Part shown: piece after piece, positions 1-6,228 of the stretch | Layout of the letters: every line of letters begins with the position of its first letter | Numbering within the stretch: position 1 is the first letter of the stretch | DNA from: Candidatus Collierbacteria bacterium | Lineage (GTDB): Bacteria > Patescibacteriota > Microgenomatia > UBA1400 > MFAQ01 | DNA length: 58,351 nt | Assembly: GCA_003531665.1 (NCBI GenBank) | Contig: DQFC01000019.1 | Coordinates: 1 to 58,351 of the forward strand | Direction: 5' to 3' | Made by a program: the position numbers and the translations under genes | Notes under the pieces: model-generated | Databases searched by the model: none | What the model was told of the DNA's origin: nothing | Seen by the model: only the letters and a program-made list of their open reading frames with translations

Positions 1-209
1 AGCTTCATTGGCTGAGGGGAGCGAGATCGATGGAGCAGAAAAAAAGGAAAGAAAATCAGTGTTGCAATAACGTAGCGGTAGAGGAGAAAGAGCGAGGGAG
101 TGGTGAAGTTTAGAGAGTGCTTGATGATAGGGGAGGCAACACCCCACAAGATGGTGTTGAGAAGCAAAAAAAGATAGGCGGTAGTGCGGGTCTTGCTTAG
201 GGCAGGCAT
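1..209 (-). CDS. EamA/DMT family permease, N-terminal part
   Basis: The frame starts at 209 and runs off the left edge of the window after about 69 residues. The visible part has a short charged N-terminus and then two hydrophobic segments, with the Leu-Trp-Gly-Val-Ala-Ser-Pro motif and a downstream Lys typical of the first helix of EamA (drug/metabolite transporter) permeases. Members are about 300-residue, ten-helix inner-membrane carriers; the substrate cannot be told from this piece. A TAAAAT hexamer ends six bases before the ATG, so the mRNA is probably leaderless. A terminator for the preceding minus-strand gene lies just upstream. The family call is fairly secure; specificity is unknown. 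Confidence 0.8.
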   Translation of the reverse strand, partial: MPALSKTRTTAYLFLLLNTILWGVASPIIKHSLNFTTPSLFLLYRYVIATLIFFPFFLLHRSRSPQPMK

Positions 210-215
210 TGACTC

Positions 216-221
216 ATTTTA
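216..221 (-). promoter_or_regulatory. -10 element of the EamA gene, leaderless type
   Basis: TAAAAT preceded by TG (extended -10) ends six bases before the ATG at 209. This places transcription start on or next to the start codon. It sits between the terminator of the upstream gene and the coding sequence. Confidence 0.6.
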
Positions 222-223
222 CA

Positions 224-251
224 TAAAAAACTCCCCCGAGGTGAGGGAGTT
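224..251 (-). terminator. Intrinsic terminator of the lipoprotein gene
   Basis: On the minus strand a perfect 7-bp stem (AACTCCC with GGGAGTT) is followed by a T run. It lies just past the stop of the gene ending at 277. Confidence 0.85.
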
Positions 252-276
252 GGATTTAGTGGAGTGTGTTCGTGTC

Positions 277-1026
277 TTACGGATAGCGAGAGCTGTCAAG
301 CATGACAAGGCCATTTTCGTATAAGTTTACGTAGTGACCATCCTTGAAGTGGAGAGTGGACCAGGTCAATGGACACCCATATATTCCTTCCGGATTATTT
401 ATTACTGATGTGTCGCAGTTTCTGGCAACATAGGAGGTGTCGAAAGCCTGAATAACAAAGACGCCCACGATCGTTCCATCTCCTAACTCAAGAGTCGAGA
501 TGAAGATGTGCGAGCCGTTGCTCGCTACGTATTCATATTCTCGCCACAGAGTACAGGGTGGTGTCTTCTCATCACCGTCACAGTGGGATTCAGTCTTGAC
601 CAAAGTGATTTGGTCGGGAACTTGTTGGGCCATCGCTATAGCAGAGACCCATAGTAATAGAATGTCCCGGTTCGGCATTTTGTCGAAGGAGTTAAATCCA
701 GGCGATGTGGACTTTGGGATTACCAGGTCGTAGCTCTTGAGATAAGCCTCTTGGGCATCAAGGAGTTCGTCTATGTCTGCCAAACCCGCTTTGGTTAGCG
801 TTGCGGTCAGATCCATATGACAGAAGGCTTCATAATACTCTCGAATCTCTTTATCTGAGACATCTTCTTCTTTCAAATTAAGATTCCAGATGATCTGGTC
901 GTAGTCGAGAGGGCAAACGTAGCTATTCTTGATGTTTTGAACTTCAGTGATCCTGGCTGGTGCGCAGGAGGCGAATGTGACCAAAATGAGAATGGAGAGG
1001 ATCTGAGCCAAACGGTGCGTTTTCAA
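277..1026 (-). CDS. Putative secreted lipoprotein, function unknown
   Basis: A 249-residue protein if read from TTG at 1026. That start gives a classic lipoprotein signal: Lys-Thr-His-Arg, a hydrophobic run, then Thr-Phe-Ala-Ser-Cys as lipobox. An AAAGGA Shine-Dalgarno lies seven bases upstream of the TTG. The longer frame with ATG at 1086 is unlikely because that ATG overlaps the -10 of the promoter and would not be transcribed. The rest is soluble, with four further cysteines in its C-terminal half that could form disulfides outside the cell. No known domain is recognised. It has its own promoter with operator-like arms and its own terminator, so it is monocistronic and probably regulated. 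Confidence 0.7.
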   Translation of the reverse strand: MKTHRLAQILSILILVTFASCAPARITEVQNIKNSYVCPLDYDQIIWNLNLKEEDVSDKEIREYYEAFCHMDLTATLTKAGLADIDELLDAQEAYLKSYDLVIPKSTSPGFNSFDKMPNRDILLLWVSAIAMAQQVPDQITLVKTESHCDGDEKTPPCTLWREYEYVASNGSHIFISTLELGDGTIVGVFVIQAFDTSYVARNCDTSVINNPEGIYGCPLTWSTLHFKDGHYVNLYENGLVMLDSSRYP

Positions 1027-1076
1027 TTTAAGGTCCTTTCCCGGACTAGCCGGAATGTTGGATTTGAAGATCCTAT

Positions 1077-1105
1077 AGCATAACACGCTCGTGAGTGTCT
1101 GTCAA
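1077..1105 (-). promoter_or_regulatory. Canonical promoter of the lipoprotein gene
   Basis: TTGACA (1105-1100) and TATGCT (1082-1077) are separated by exactly 17 bases on the minus strand. Transcription would start near 1070, giving a leader of about 44 bases before the TTG start. This differs from the leaderless layout of most genes in the window. Confidence 0.75.
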
Positions 1106-1118
1106 GCGCACGAGCGTG
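1084..1118. promoter_or_regulatory. Inverted repeat bracketing the -35 (possible operator)
   Basis: Perfect 10-bp arms CACGCTCGTG (1084-1093) and CACGAGCGTG (1109-1118) are separated by 15 bases. The -35 hexamer lies in the spacer, and one arm fills most of the space between -35 and -10. That is the usual position of a repressor operator. No regulator gene is adjacent. Confidence 0.5.
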
Positions 1119-1137
1119 GGAGGTTTAAGGGGGATGG

Positions 1138-1165
1138 ATTGCCACAGCACTGCGTGCTTCGCAAT
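1138..1165. repeat. Intergenic palindromic repeat (ATTGCCAC...CGCAAT type)
   Basis: An imperfect inverted repeat between two minus-strand genes, with outer arms ATTGC and GCAAT and inner GCAC and GTGC. It resembles the short mobile-type palindromes scattered between genes in many bacteria. Confidence 0.55.
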
Positions 1166-1171
1166 GACGAA

Positions 1172-1870
1172 TCAAATTACTTTGGCGCGGGAGAGGAGGT
1201 CTTTGCCCTCAAATTTTTTGGTGATGGCGAAGATGGTGGTGCCGACTTTGATATTTTCCATCTTGATAGTAGATTTTTTGGTTAATCCGTAGACGACTTC
1301 CTGATTGTTGATAGTCAGTCCAATAAGCTTTTTCTTAATATCCACGGAAGAAACTTTGCTCACCATGGTACCGGAGACGATTAGAATGGGTTCATCGGGG
1401 ATGGCGACAACTCTTTTTGCTAGAACAATATCTTCTTTTAAAAGAGTACCGATAACAATGATCTTGTCGGAAATGGCCATTGAGGAAATCTTGATGTTGG
1501 CGCCACCTTTGTAGATAACGCTTTTTTCGTCTGTGGTAATTTGCAAGATGGTGCCATCTTTAGTATTGATTGTAATGTTGCCGGAATTGATTGACTGTGT
1601 TAATCCGACAAAACCGACCAAGGTTTGCTGGTTGATTTTTTCTTTAAGGGTAGACTCGGTGGCGCTAAGGTTTTCCTTTACCAGAGCCTTGATCTTTTCT
1701 TGAATGTCTTGAGTCTGTGACGGAGTAATGGTGGTTTCTGTAGGAGTTGCAGAGGGAGTGGCGGTTTTGGCGGCGGCGAGGACATGAGATGGAATAATGG
1801 GATGGATTCCCGCCTGCGCGGGAATGACAAAGAGTGTGAGAAAAAAAAGTGAGATGTAGAATTTTTTCAT
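1172..1870 (-). CDS. Secreted protein with repeated beta-strand domain, function unknown
   Basis: 232 residues. The N-terminus (Met-Lys-Lys-Phe-Tyr-Ile then a hydrophobic run) is a signal peptide, but its end is encoded by a palindromic repeat that reads Val-Ile-Pro-Ala-Gln-Ala-Gly-Ile-His. Next come a Thr/Ala/Pro-rich stretch (about 35-50), a charged helical segment (about 55-85), and a beta-rich region (about 88-232) with alternating hydrophobic residues resembling DUF5666-type small barrels. The start overlaps the stop of the upstream gene by four bases, so the two are translationally coupled and their products probably work together at the cell surface. The function is unknown. Confidence 0.7.
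   Translation of the reverse strand: MKKFYISLFFLTLFVIPAQAGIHPIIPSHVLAAAKTATPSATPTETTITPSQTQDIQEKIKALVKENLSATESTLKEKINQQTLVGFVGLTQSINSGNITINTKDGTILQITTDEKSVIYKGGANIKISSMAISDKIIVIGTLLKEDIVLAKRVVAIPDEPILIVSGTMVSKVSSVDIKKKLIGLTINNQEVVYGLTKKSTIKMENIKVGTTIFAITKKFEGKDLLSRAKVI
1806..1825. repeat. Palindromic element inside a signal-peptide coding region
   Basis: ATTCCCGC, a four-base loop CTGC, and GCGGGAAT form a perfect 8-bp stem. This is the widespread ATTCCCGC/GCGGGAAT repeat type. Here it is in frame in the gene 1172-1870 and is translated. Confidence 0.85.
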
Positions 1871-2289
1871 TCGGGAAGGTTGGGTGTTTGGATGATGGTA
1901 ATAGTTTCGGTTTTTGTAGTCAGATCGTTTTGCAGTTCTGTGATAGAAATGGTGTTTTCTCCACCTATGAGGTTTATCTGGGCTGAGAATGTACCCTCGG
2001 GACTGGCTTCAATAATTAGATCGTCCAGCTCGGAGATTATTGCCAGATTGGAACTTGGACCAGCTCTCCCGGTAAGAGATAAGATTTTATCGGAAGTGAC
2101 GGAGTGGTTTTGAGGACTAACAATTGATAGTGATTTCCCGGTGACGGTGGGGGTAGGAGTTATTTGGGAGTCGACGGTTTTTTCTGTTGGAGTGTTGGAA
2201 ACGGACTTGTTGGCCAGATTTATTCCATACAGAATAACTCCTCCAAGAATTACACCAAAAATGATTGCTAGAAGTACTTCTTTGCGCAT
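1867..2289 (-). CDS. Membrane-anchored extracellular protein with Ig-like fold
   Basis: 140 residues read from ATG at 2289. Met-Arg-Lys-Glu-Val precedes a single membrane helix (about 5-25), then a Thr/Pro-rich linker, then a domain of about 85 residues with the beta-sandwich pattern of bacterial Ig-like modules (Ile-Val-Ser-Pro-Gln-Asn ... Leu-Thr-Gly-Arg-Ala). The N-terminus therefore stays inside and the domain faces out. A longer frame begins at 2343 but would overlap the divergent MBL gene. TATAAT lies nine bases before the ATG at 2289, which favours the shorter form. The stop overlaps the next gene by four bases. Confidence 0.65.
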   Translation of the reverse strand: MRKEVLLAIIFGVILGGVILYGINLANKSVSNTPTEKTVDSQITPTPTVTGKSLSIVSPQNHSVTSDKILSLTGRAGPSSNLAIISELDDLIIEASPEGTFSAQINLIGGENTISITELQNDLTTKTETITIIQTPNLPE

Positions 2290-2298
2290 TGCTTCTAG

Positions 2299-2326
2299 AT
2301 TATATACCCTGGGTCTGTGGTAATAT
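2299..2326. promoter_or_regulatory. Divergent -10 pair
   Basis: TATAAT on the minus strand (2304-2299) is nine bases from the ATG at 2289. TAATAT on the plus strand (2321-2326) is six bases from the ATG at 2333. The two start codons are only 43 bases apart, so both transcripts have almost no leader. Confidence 0.55.
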
Positions 2327-2332
2327 TGTTTC

Positions 2333-2992
2333 ATGGAAATCACATATTTTGGGCATTCATGTTTTAAGTTGAAGAGTAAAGGCGGTTTGGTGATTTATCT
2401 GGATCCTTTTAAGACTGATATGGTGGGCATGCCTTTGGCGAAAGATGTGGCTGATGTAGTTACTATCTCGCATTCCCATGATGACCATAGTGCCGTGGAA
2501 GTGATTACCGGACCGATTAGTCGGCCCAGTACCTTTGTTATTGACAGAGAAGGGGAGTATGAAATTGCCGGAGTACAAATTTCAGCGATGAGGACGTTTC
2601 ACGATAAGAATAACGGGGCTGATAGGGGGAAAAACTTGATTATGTTTATTGTGATGGATGGGCTTCATCTACTTCATTTGGGAGATATCTGCCACAAACT
2701 TACCGATACCCAGCTGGAGAAAGTTGGTTCTGTCGACGCTTTGATGGTACCCGTTGGTGGTACTTTTACTCTTGATGCAAATGAAGCAACGGAGATGATC
2801 AAAGAAATACAGCCCTCATATGCCATTCCTATGCATTTCAAAACATTGACGTCGAAAATTCAGGAGTTAACTACTTTGGAGAATTTCCTGGAGAAAAATA
2901 AATTTCCGGTGTCCGGAGAGTCGGTACACAAGATTAAATTAGACGAAGGTAGTTTGCCCGACGACACCCAAATTTTATTGATGAATGGCTAA
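2333..2992 (+). CDS. UlaG-like metallo-beta-lactamase fold hydrolase
   Basis: 219 residues of the COG2220 type. It begins with Ile-Thr-Tyr-Phe-Gly-His-Ser-Cys-Phe and has the metal-binding motif His-Ser-His-Asp-Asp-His at about 47-52. Further conserved pieces are His-Leu-Gly-Asp near 120 and Pro-Met-His-Phe near 165. Such proteins are soluble cytoplasmic hydrolases of phosphodiesters or lactones; the substrate here is unknown. The 3' end overlaps dnaB by eight bases, so the two are cotranscribed. TAATAT ends six bases before the ATG. Confidence 0.85.
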   Translation: MEITYFGHSCFKLKSKGGLVIYLDPFKTDMVGMPLAKDVADVVTISHSHDDHSAVEVITGPISRPSTFVIDREGEYEIAGVQISAMRTFHDKNNGADRGKNLIMFIVMDGLHLLHLGDICHKLTDTQLEKVGSVDALMVPVGGTFTLDANEATEMIKEIQPSYAIPMHFKTLTSKIQELTTLENFLEKNKFPVSGESVHKIKLDEGSLPDDTQILLMNG

Positions 2993-4301
2993 TCTCAGGC
3001 TTCCACCCCACGCCGATGACGCCGAAAAATCAATTCTTGGATCGGTTCTGATTGATAAAGATGCTATCGTGGATATCGCGGTGATTTTGAAGCCAGAGAT
3101 GTTTTATAACGACAATAACGGCAAGATTTTTGAAGCGATGGTGTCTTTGTATGAAAACCGAGATCCCATTGATGTCTTGACGGTTTCCGATTGGCTGAAA
3201 AAGAATAAGCTTTTGGATAGAGTTGGGGGTAGGACATACTTATCTGAACTTTCGAATGAAGTCCCGGTAGCCTCTCACGTCCAGAAATATGCGCAGATCG
3301 TCCGAGATTGTCATATCAAGAGATTATTAATTTCGGCAGGAGCTCAGATGGGGGAAATGGGGTTTGATGAAGGGAAGCCGCTTGGGGAGATCTTGGATAA
3401 AGCCGAGCAGTCGATTTACGCCTTGTCTCAGACCCATGTACGAAAATCTTTTGTGCCGATCAAAGACGCTTTGGCTGAGAGCTTTGATCGTTTGGATTCA
3501 CTTCACAACTCTCCTGATGGATTGCGTGGCGTACCTACCGGATTTTCGGACTTAGACAATATGCTCGCCGGTATGCAGGACAGTAATCTGATTATCTTAG
3601 CGGCACGGCCGGGTATTGGAAAAACAACTTTGGCAACCAACATTGCACAATTTGCGGCAGTTGAGAGAAAAATGCCGGTGGGTTACTTTGCGTTGGAAAT
3701 GAGTAACTTGGAGATGGTAGACCGCATGCTCGTGGGCCAAGCAAATATTGATGCATGGAAATTGAAAACAGGGAATCTTAAAGAAGACGACTTTGCCCGC
3801 CTTTCGGAAGCTATGGGTGTCTTGGCAGACTGTCCTTTGTATATTGACGATACTCCGGGTCAGTCAATTTTGGAACTTCGTACCAAAGCAAGAAAGTTAC
3901 ATTCTCAAGTTGGGTTGAAGTTGCTGGTAGTTGATTACTTACAGCTTGTAGTAGGAGATAAAAGTTATGAAAGTCGGGTGCAGGAAGTGGGAGCAATTTC
4001 TCAGGGTCTAAAAAATTTGGCCCGTGAGCTGAAGATTCCCGTGTTAGCCTTATCTCAGCTTAACCGGGGAATTGAAAGCAGGACCGAAAAGATTCCTCAA
4101 CTAGCCGACCTGCGTGAGTCGGGAAGTATCGAGCAAGATGCCGATGTGGTTATGTTTATGTATCGAACCGACGATAATAATTTGGAGGATATGAAACTTT
4201 CGATTGCAAAACACAGAAACGGTGGGCTGGGTTCCTTGGACCTAAAGTTTAGAGGGGACAGGGTAAAGTTTTACGGAGTGGACAGAGGACATCAGAAATA
4301 G
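2985..4301 (+). CDS. dnaB: Replicative DNA helicase DnaB
   Basis: 438 residues, close to the family norm of about 450. The N-terminal helical domain (Leu-Pro-Pro-His-Ala-Asp-Asp-Ala-Glu-Lys-Ser-Ile-Leu-Gly) is followed by a linker and the RecA-like ATPase. Walker A is Ala-Arg-Pro-Gly-Ile-Gly-Lys-Thr-Thr near 207, Walker B is Leu-Leu-Val-Val-Asp-Tyr-Leu-Gln near 310, and Leu-Ala-Leu-Ser-Gln-Leu-Asn-Arg follows. It unwinds DNA as a hexamer at the replication fork. It begins inside the end of the MBL hydrolase gene. No intein is present. Confidence 0.95.
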   Translation: MANLRLPPHADDAEKSILGSVLIDKDAIVDIAVILKPEMFYNDNNGKIFEAMVSLYENRDPIDVLTVSDWLKKNKLLDRVGGRTYLSELSNEVPVASHVQKYAQIVRDCHIKRLLISAGAQMGEMGFDEGKPLGEILDKAEQSIYALSQTHVRKSFVPIKDALAESFDRLDSLHNSPDGLRGVPTGFSDLDNMLAGMQDSNLIILAARPGIGKTTLATNIAQFAAVERKMPVGYFALEMSNLEMVDRMLVGQANIDAWKLKTGNLKEDDFARLSEAMGVLADCPLYIDDTPGQSILELRTKARKLHSQVGLKLLVVDYLQLVVGDKSYESRVQEVGAISQGLKNLARELKIPVLALSQLNRGIESRTEKIPQLADLRESGSIEQDADVVMFMYRTDDNNLEDMKLSIAKHRNGGLGSLDLKFRGDRVKFYGVDRGHQK

Positions 4302-4318
4302 ACCTGGTATATTTAGAT

Positions 4319-4912
4319 ATGATAAAAACATATCCCTACTTGTTAGATACCTTACCTTATGCTTACGACGCTCTTGAGCCGGTGATGGACAAAGAGACGG
4401 TGATGATACATCACGATAAACATCACCAGACTTACGTTGATAACCTGAACAAAGCATTGGCAGAAAATGAACAGCTTCAAGTGAAGACTTTAGAAGAATT
4501 ACTGTCTTCCGAACTTCCGGCGGTAAAAAATAACGCTGGAGGAGTGTGGAATCACGATTTTTATTGGGAAGAGATGACTACCCCTGGCGAAGGACACATC
4601 GGAGAATCGCTCATGAGAGAGCTGGAGAAATCCTTTGAAAGCGTTGAAGAATTTATGAAGATTTTTGAGGCGACGGCTTTGGGCAGATTTGGGAGTGGTT
4701 GGGGATGGTTGGTGCAAAACAAAGAAGGGGGATTGGAAGTATTGTCGACTGCCAATCAGGATAACCCATTAGTTGACGGTTTTAAGCCTTTGTTGGCCAT
4801 TGATGTTTGGGAGCACGCTTACTATCTAAAATACAAAAACAAGAGAGCGGATTACGTGAAGGCTTTTTGGGAGATAGTCAATTGGGATAAGGTAGAGGAA
4901 AGGCTAAAATAA
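4319..4912 (+). CDS. Fe/Mn superoxide dismutase
   Basis: 197 residues, the normal length. The metal ligands are visible: His in Met-Ile-His-His-Asp-Lys-His-His (about 28-35), His in Val-Trp-Asn-His-Asp-Phe-Tyr-Trp (about 80), and the Asp/His pair in Ala-Ile-Asp-Val-Trp-Glu-His-Ala-Tyr-Tyr (about 160-170). Gly-Ser-Gly-Trp-Gly-Trp is also conserved. It converts superoxide to peroxide and oxygen. No export signal is seen, so it is cytoplasmic. Fe versus Mn use is not resolved. TATATT with an upstream TG (extended -10) ends five bases before the ATG, so it has its own leaderless promoter despite following dnaB closely. Confidence 0.93.
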   Translation: MIKTYPYLLDTLPYAYDALEPVMDKETVMIHHDKHHQTYVDNLNKALAENEQLQVKTLEELLSSELPAVKNNAGGVWNHDFYWEEMTTPGEGHIGESLMRELEKSFESVEEFMKIFEATALGRFGSGWGWLVQNKEGGLEVLSTANQDNPLVDGFKPLLAIDVWEHAYYLKYKNKRADYVKAFWEIVNWDKVEERLK

Positions 4913-4935
4913 AAGACCCCTCGTGGCGGGGTCTT
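4913..4935 (-). terminator. Terminator between convergent genes
   Basis: Perfect 8-bp stem AAGACCCC/GGGGTCTT with a seven-base loop. The T-rich tail is on the minus strand (TTTTATTTT), so it chiefly ends the minus gene 4948-5373. It may also stall transcription from the dismutase gene. Confidence 0.8.
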
Positions 4936-4947
4936 GCAGGAAATTGT

Positions 4948-5373
4948 CTAATGTTGGGTGTAGTACCACCCGCCTCCGAAGAGAGTGTGGTCGTGCCAAA
5001 GAACTAGTTTGGAGTCCTTTTCCCCGTACACCTCCCAGCGGCCAAAGTACAACGCGGACTTGGGAATTGCTTGAAGATCGACGGTTATGCTTTGAGCTGG
5101 AGTCCTGATTCCTAAGTAGATGGTCGTTAAGCCACTATCTAGTTCGACAAGGGTGGCCGGACCCGAAACCTTTGCATTGGTGTGGTAGACGACATAACGA
5201 AAATCGGCTCGGGAGAATATGAAGAGATACAGGAAACCTCCAAAGGCAACGACTCCGGCAATCGCACCATAGATCGGCACCCCGGAAGAAATCGTGTTGA
5301 GGGTCAAAATAAGTGTTGAAATCACAGAAAAAGCCAAAATAGCCAAAAAGGTCAAGTTTATCTTGCTTTTCAT
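4948..5373 (-). CDS. Two-helix membrane protein, function unknown
   Basis: 141 residues: a Lys-rich start, two hydrophobic segments (about 7-28 and 33-53), then a soluble domain of about 85 residues rich in beta-type pattern, with Trp, Tyr and His near the C-terminus. No family is recognised. The gene has a full promoter (TTGACT-17-TAAAAT) and a good Shine-Dalgarno GGAGGAA eight bases before the ATG, which fixes the start. It has its own terminator, so it is a single-gene unit. It belongs to the small group of leadered envelope genes in this window. Confidence 0.75.
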   Translation of the reverse strand: MKSKINLTFLAILAFSVISTLILTLNTISSGVPIYGAIAGVVAFGGFLYLFIFSRADFRYVVYHTNAKVSGPATLVELDSGLTTIYLGIRTPAQSITVDLQAIPKSALYFGRWEVYGEKDSKLVLWHDHTLFGGGWYYTQH

Positions 5374-5417
5374 ATCTTCTCTTCCTCCAAAAAGTTAATT
5401 TGCGAGCCTATGAGTGA

Positions 5418-5446
5418 ATTTTAGGCTATAGGGCTGTAATAGTCAA
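5418..5446 (-). promoter_or_regulatory. Canonical promoter with 5' leader
   Basis: TTGACT (5446-5441) and TAAAAT (5423-5418) are separated by 17 bases. The leader of roughly 40 bases carries GGAGGAA before the ATG at 5373. Confidence 0.75.
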
Positions 5447-5467
5447 GAAAAAGACGCCCGTTAAGTA

Positions 5468-5498
5468 TTGGTCAAACTTGCGTTACTCGTTGTAAAAT
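5468..5498 (+). promoter_or_regulatory. Probable promoter of the tRNA-Leu region
   Basis: TAAAAT (5493-5498) preceded by TG (extended -10) lies just before the tRNA-like 5' end at 5508. A weak TTGGTC is 19 bases upstream. Predicted transcription start is near 5505. Confidence 0.45.
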
Positions 5499-5507
5499 AG
5501 AAGAGTT

Positions 5508-5572
5508 GCCGAGATGGCCTGCCCGCAATCGCTGTAGCGATAGCTACTGCAGGCGGGCGGAATGGTATACGC
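5508..5572 (+). pseudogene. tRNA-Leu 5' part interrupted by a palindromic element
   Basis: 5508-5518 (GCCGAGATGGC) and 5559-5572 (GGAATGGTATACGC) together match the first 25 bases of the intact tRNA-Leu at 5686 exactly. A 40-bp palindromic insert (5519-5558) splits them in the D arm. Past 5572 the similarity ends: there is no anticodon arm, T arm or 3' acceptor strand. I read it as a broken tRNA gene that kept its promoter. Confidence 0.7.
5519..5558. repeat. Palindromic element (CTGCCCGC...GCAGGCGGG family)
   Basis: A 40-bp insert with GCCCGC at one end and GCGGGC at the other and an inner GCT...AGC pairing. A related copy is at 8775-8820: both share CTGCCCGCA at the left and AGCT..TGCAGGCGGG at the right. 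Confidence 0.75.
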
Positions 5573-5685
5573 GCGGGCTGAGCCAAATTTACCGTGCGAA
5601 GTGCCCAAGCGAAAGCATAGGGCGCTCAAAAACCATAAAATGTGAATGTGCTCTTTTGAAATATAGTTAGTAGCTGTGGAATATT

Positions 5686-5768
5686 GCCGAGATGGCGGAA
5701 TGGTATACGCTCAGGTCTCAAAAACCTGTGGTCGCAAGGCCGTGAGGGTTCGAGCCCCTCTCTCGGCA
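5686..5768 (+). tRNA. tRNA-Leu(CAA)
   Basis: A complete class II tRNA. Acceptor GCCGAGA pairs with TCTCGGC, the D arm is GCG/CGC, the anticodon stem is CAGGT/ACCTG with loop CTCAAAA (anticodon CAA, codon UUG), a long variable arm follows, and the T stem is GAGGG/CCCTC around TTCGAGC. The discriminator is A. CCA is not encoded exactly (the next bases are CCCA), so it is added afterwards. A terminator follows. Confidence 0.95.
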
Positions 5769-5775
5769 CCCAAAA

Positions 5776-5803
5776 AAATCTCTCCCTTGTGGGGAGATTT
5801 TTT
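5776..5803 (+). terminator. Terminator of the tRNA-Leu gene
   Basis: A 10-bp stem (AAATCTCTCC with GGGGAGATTT, one G-U pair) with a five-base loop is followed directly by a run of T on the plus strand. Confidence 0.85.
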
Positions 5804-5884
5804 ATGGTCATAAGGGGGGATCGAATAGTCGGAGACAGTTTCGTAACGAACCTGGCGAGACAGGCCCTGAGGCTAGACCGAAGG

Positions 5885-5923
5885 CGAGCCCCCGCCACAG
5901 GCGGGCAGGCCTCTCTCGGCACC
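5885..5923 (+). pseudogene. tRNA-Leu 3' part interrupted by a palindromic element
   Basis: 5910-5923 (CCTCTCTCGGCACC) is identical to the last bases of the intact tRNA-Leu, and 5885-5890 (CGAGCC) matches the T loop next to it. Between them sits a 19-bp palindromic insert (5891-5909) with arms CCCGCC and GGCGGG. No anticodon arm can be traced upstream. It appears to be the 3' remnant of another tRNA-Leu copy. Confidence 0.6.
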
Positions 5924-5947
5924 AAAAAACCCGCCTATGGCGGGTTT
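5924..5947 (-). terminator. Terminator of the 56-residue membrane protein gene
   Basis: Perfect 9-bp stem AAACCCGCC/GGCGGGTTT with a three-base loop. Six T follow on the minus strand, just past the stop at 5961. Confidence 0.85.
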
Positions 5948-5960
5948 GAAGAAAGGAAAA

Positions 5961-6131
5961 CTACTTGCTTCGGGTAATATACCGCCCGTACCATGGCAGG
6001 AAAATGGACAGTGCGATAATGCCGACGACGAGGTAGATAATCCAACCTATCGTCAAACCATCGCTGAGAAAAAACACGGCCAAAGTGAGCGCAAAGATGA
6101 GATTGATGGTATTTACGAAATTGCGAAACAT
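5961..6131 (-). CDS. Small two-helix membrane protein (56 residues)
   Basis: The product starts Met-Phe-Arg-Asn-Phe-Val-Asn, has one hydrophobic segment at about 9-22, a short Ser-Asp-Gly turn, a second at about 28-46, and ends Tyr-Gly-Arg-Tyr-Ile-Thr-Arg-Ser-Lys. A strong Shine-Dalgarno AAGGAG lies five bases before the ATG, TATAAT lies upstream at 6177-6172, and a clean terminator follows, which together make a real gene despite its size. The positive ends suggest both termini are cytoplasmic. No family is recognised. It may be a small envelope or stress peptide. Confidence 0.7.
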   Translation of the reverse strand: MFRNFVNTINLIFALTLAVFFLSDGLTIGWIIYLVVGIIALSIFLPWYGRYITRSK

Positions 6132-6171
6132 TTTTTCTCCTTTTTAGCGTACTTTTTGGGATATGACCCAT

Positions 6172-6177
6172 ATTATA
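6172..6177 (-). promoter_or_regulatory. -10 element of the 56-residue gene
   Basis: TATAAT, followed by a leader of about 35 bases that carries AAGGAG before the ATG at 6131. Confidence 0.5.
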
Positions 6178-6228
6178 TCAAATAACCTAGGGTTGCTAGT
6201 GGAGGCTCTTGGGGCGTAAAATGTAGGC

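Noticed and set aside
1027-1086. ATG at 1086 as start of the lipoprotein
   Set aside because: It lies in the -10 hexamer; the TTG at 1026 has a Shine-Dalgarno and gives a proper lipoprotein signal.
5508-5640. Functional tRNA with an intron in the D arm
   Set aside because: Beyond the first 25 tRNA-like bases there is no anticodon arm, T arm or acceptor 3' strand, so excising the 40-bp insert would not give a tRNA.
5684-5977. Protein-coding frame across the tRNA-Leu region
   Set aside because: It runs through the tRNA, its terminator and palindromes, and has no promoter or Shine-Dalgarno of its own.
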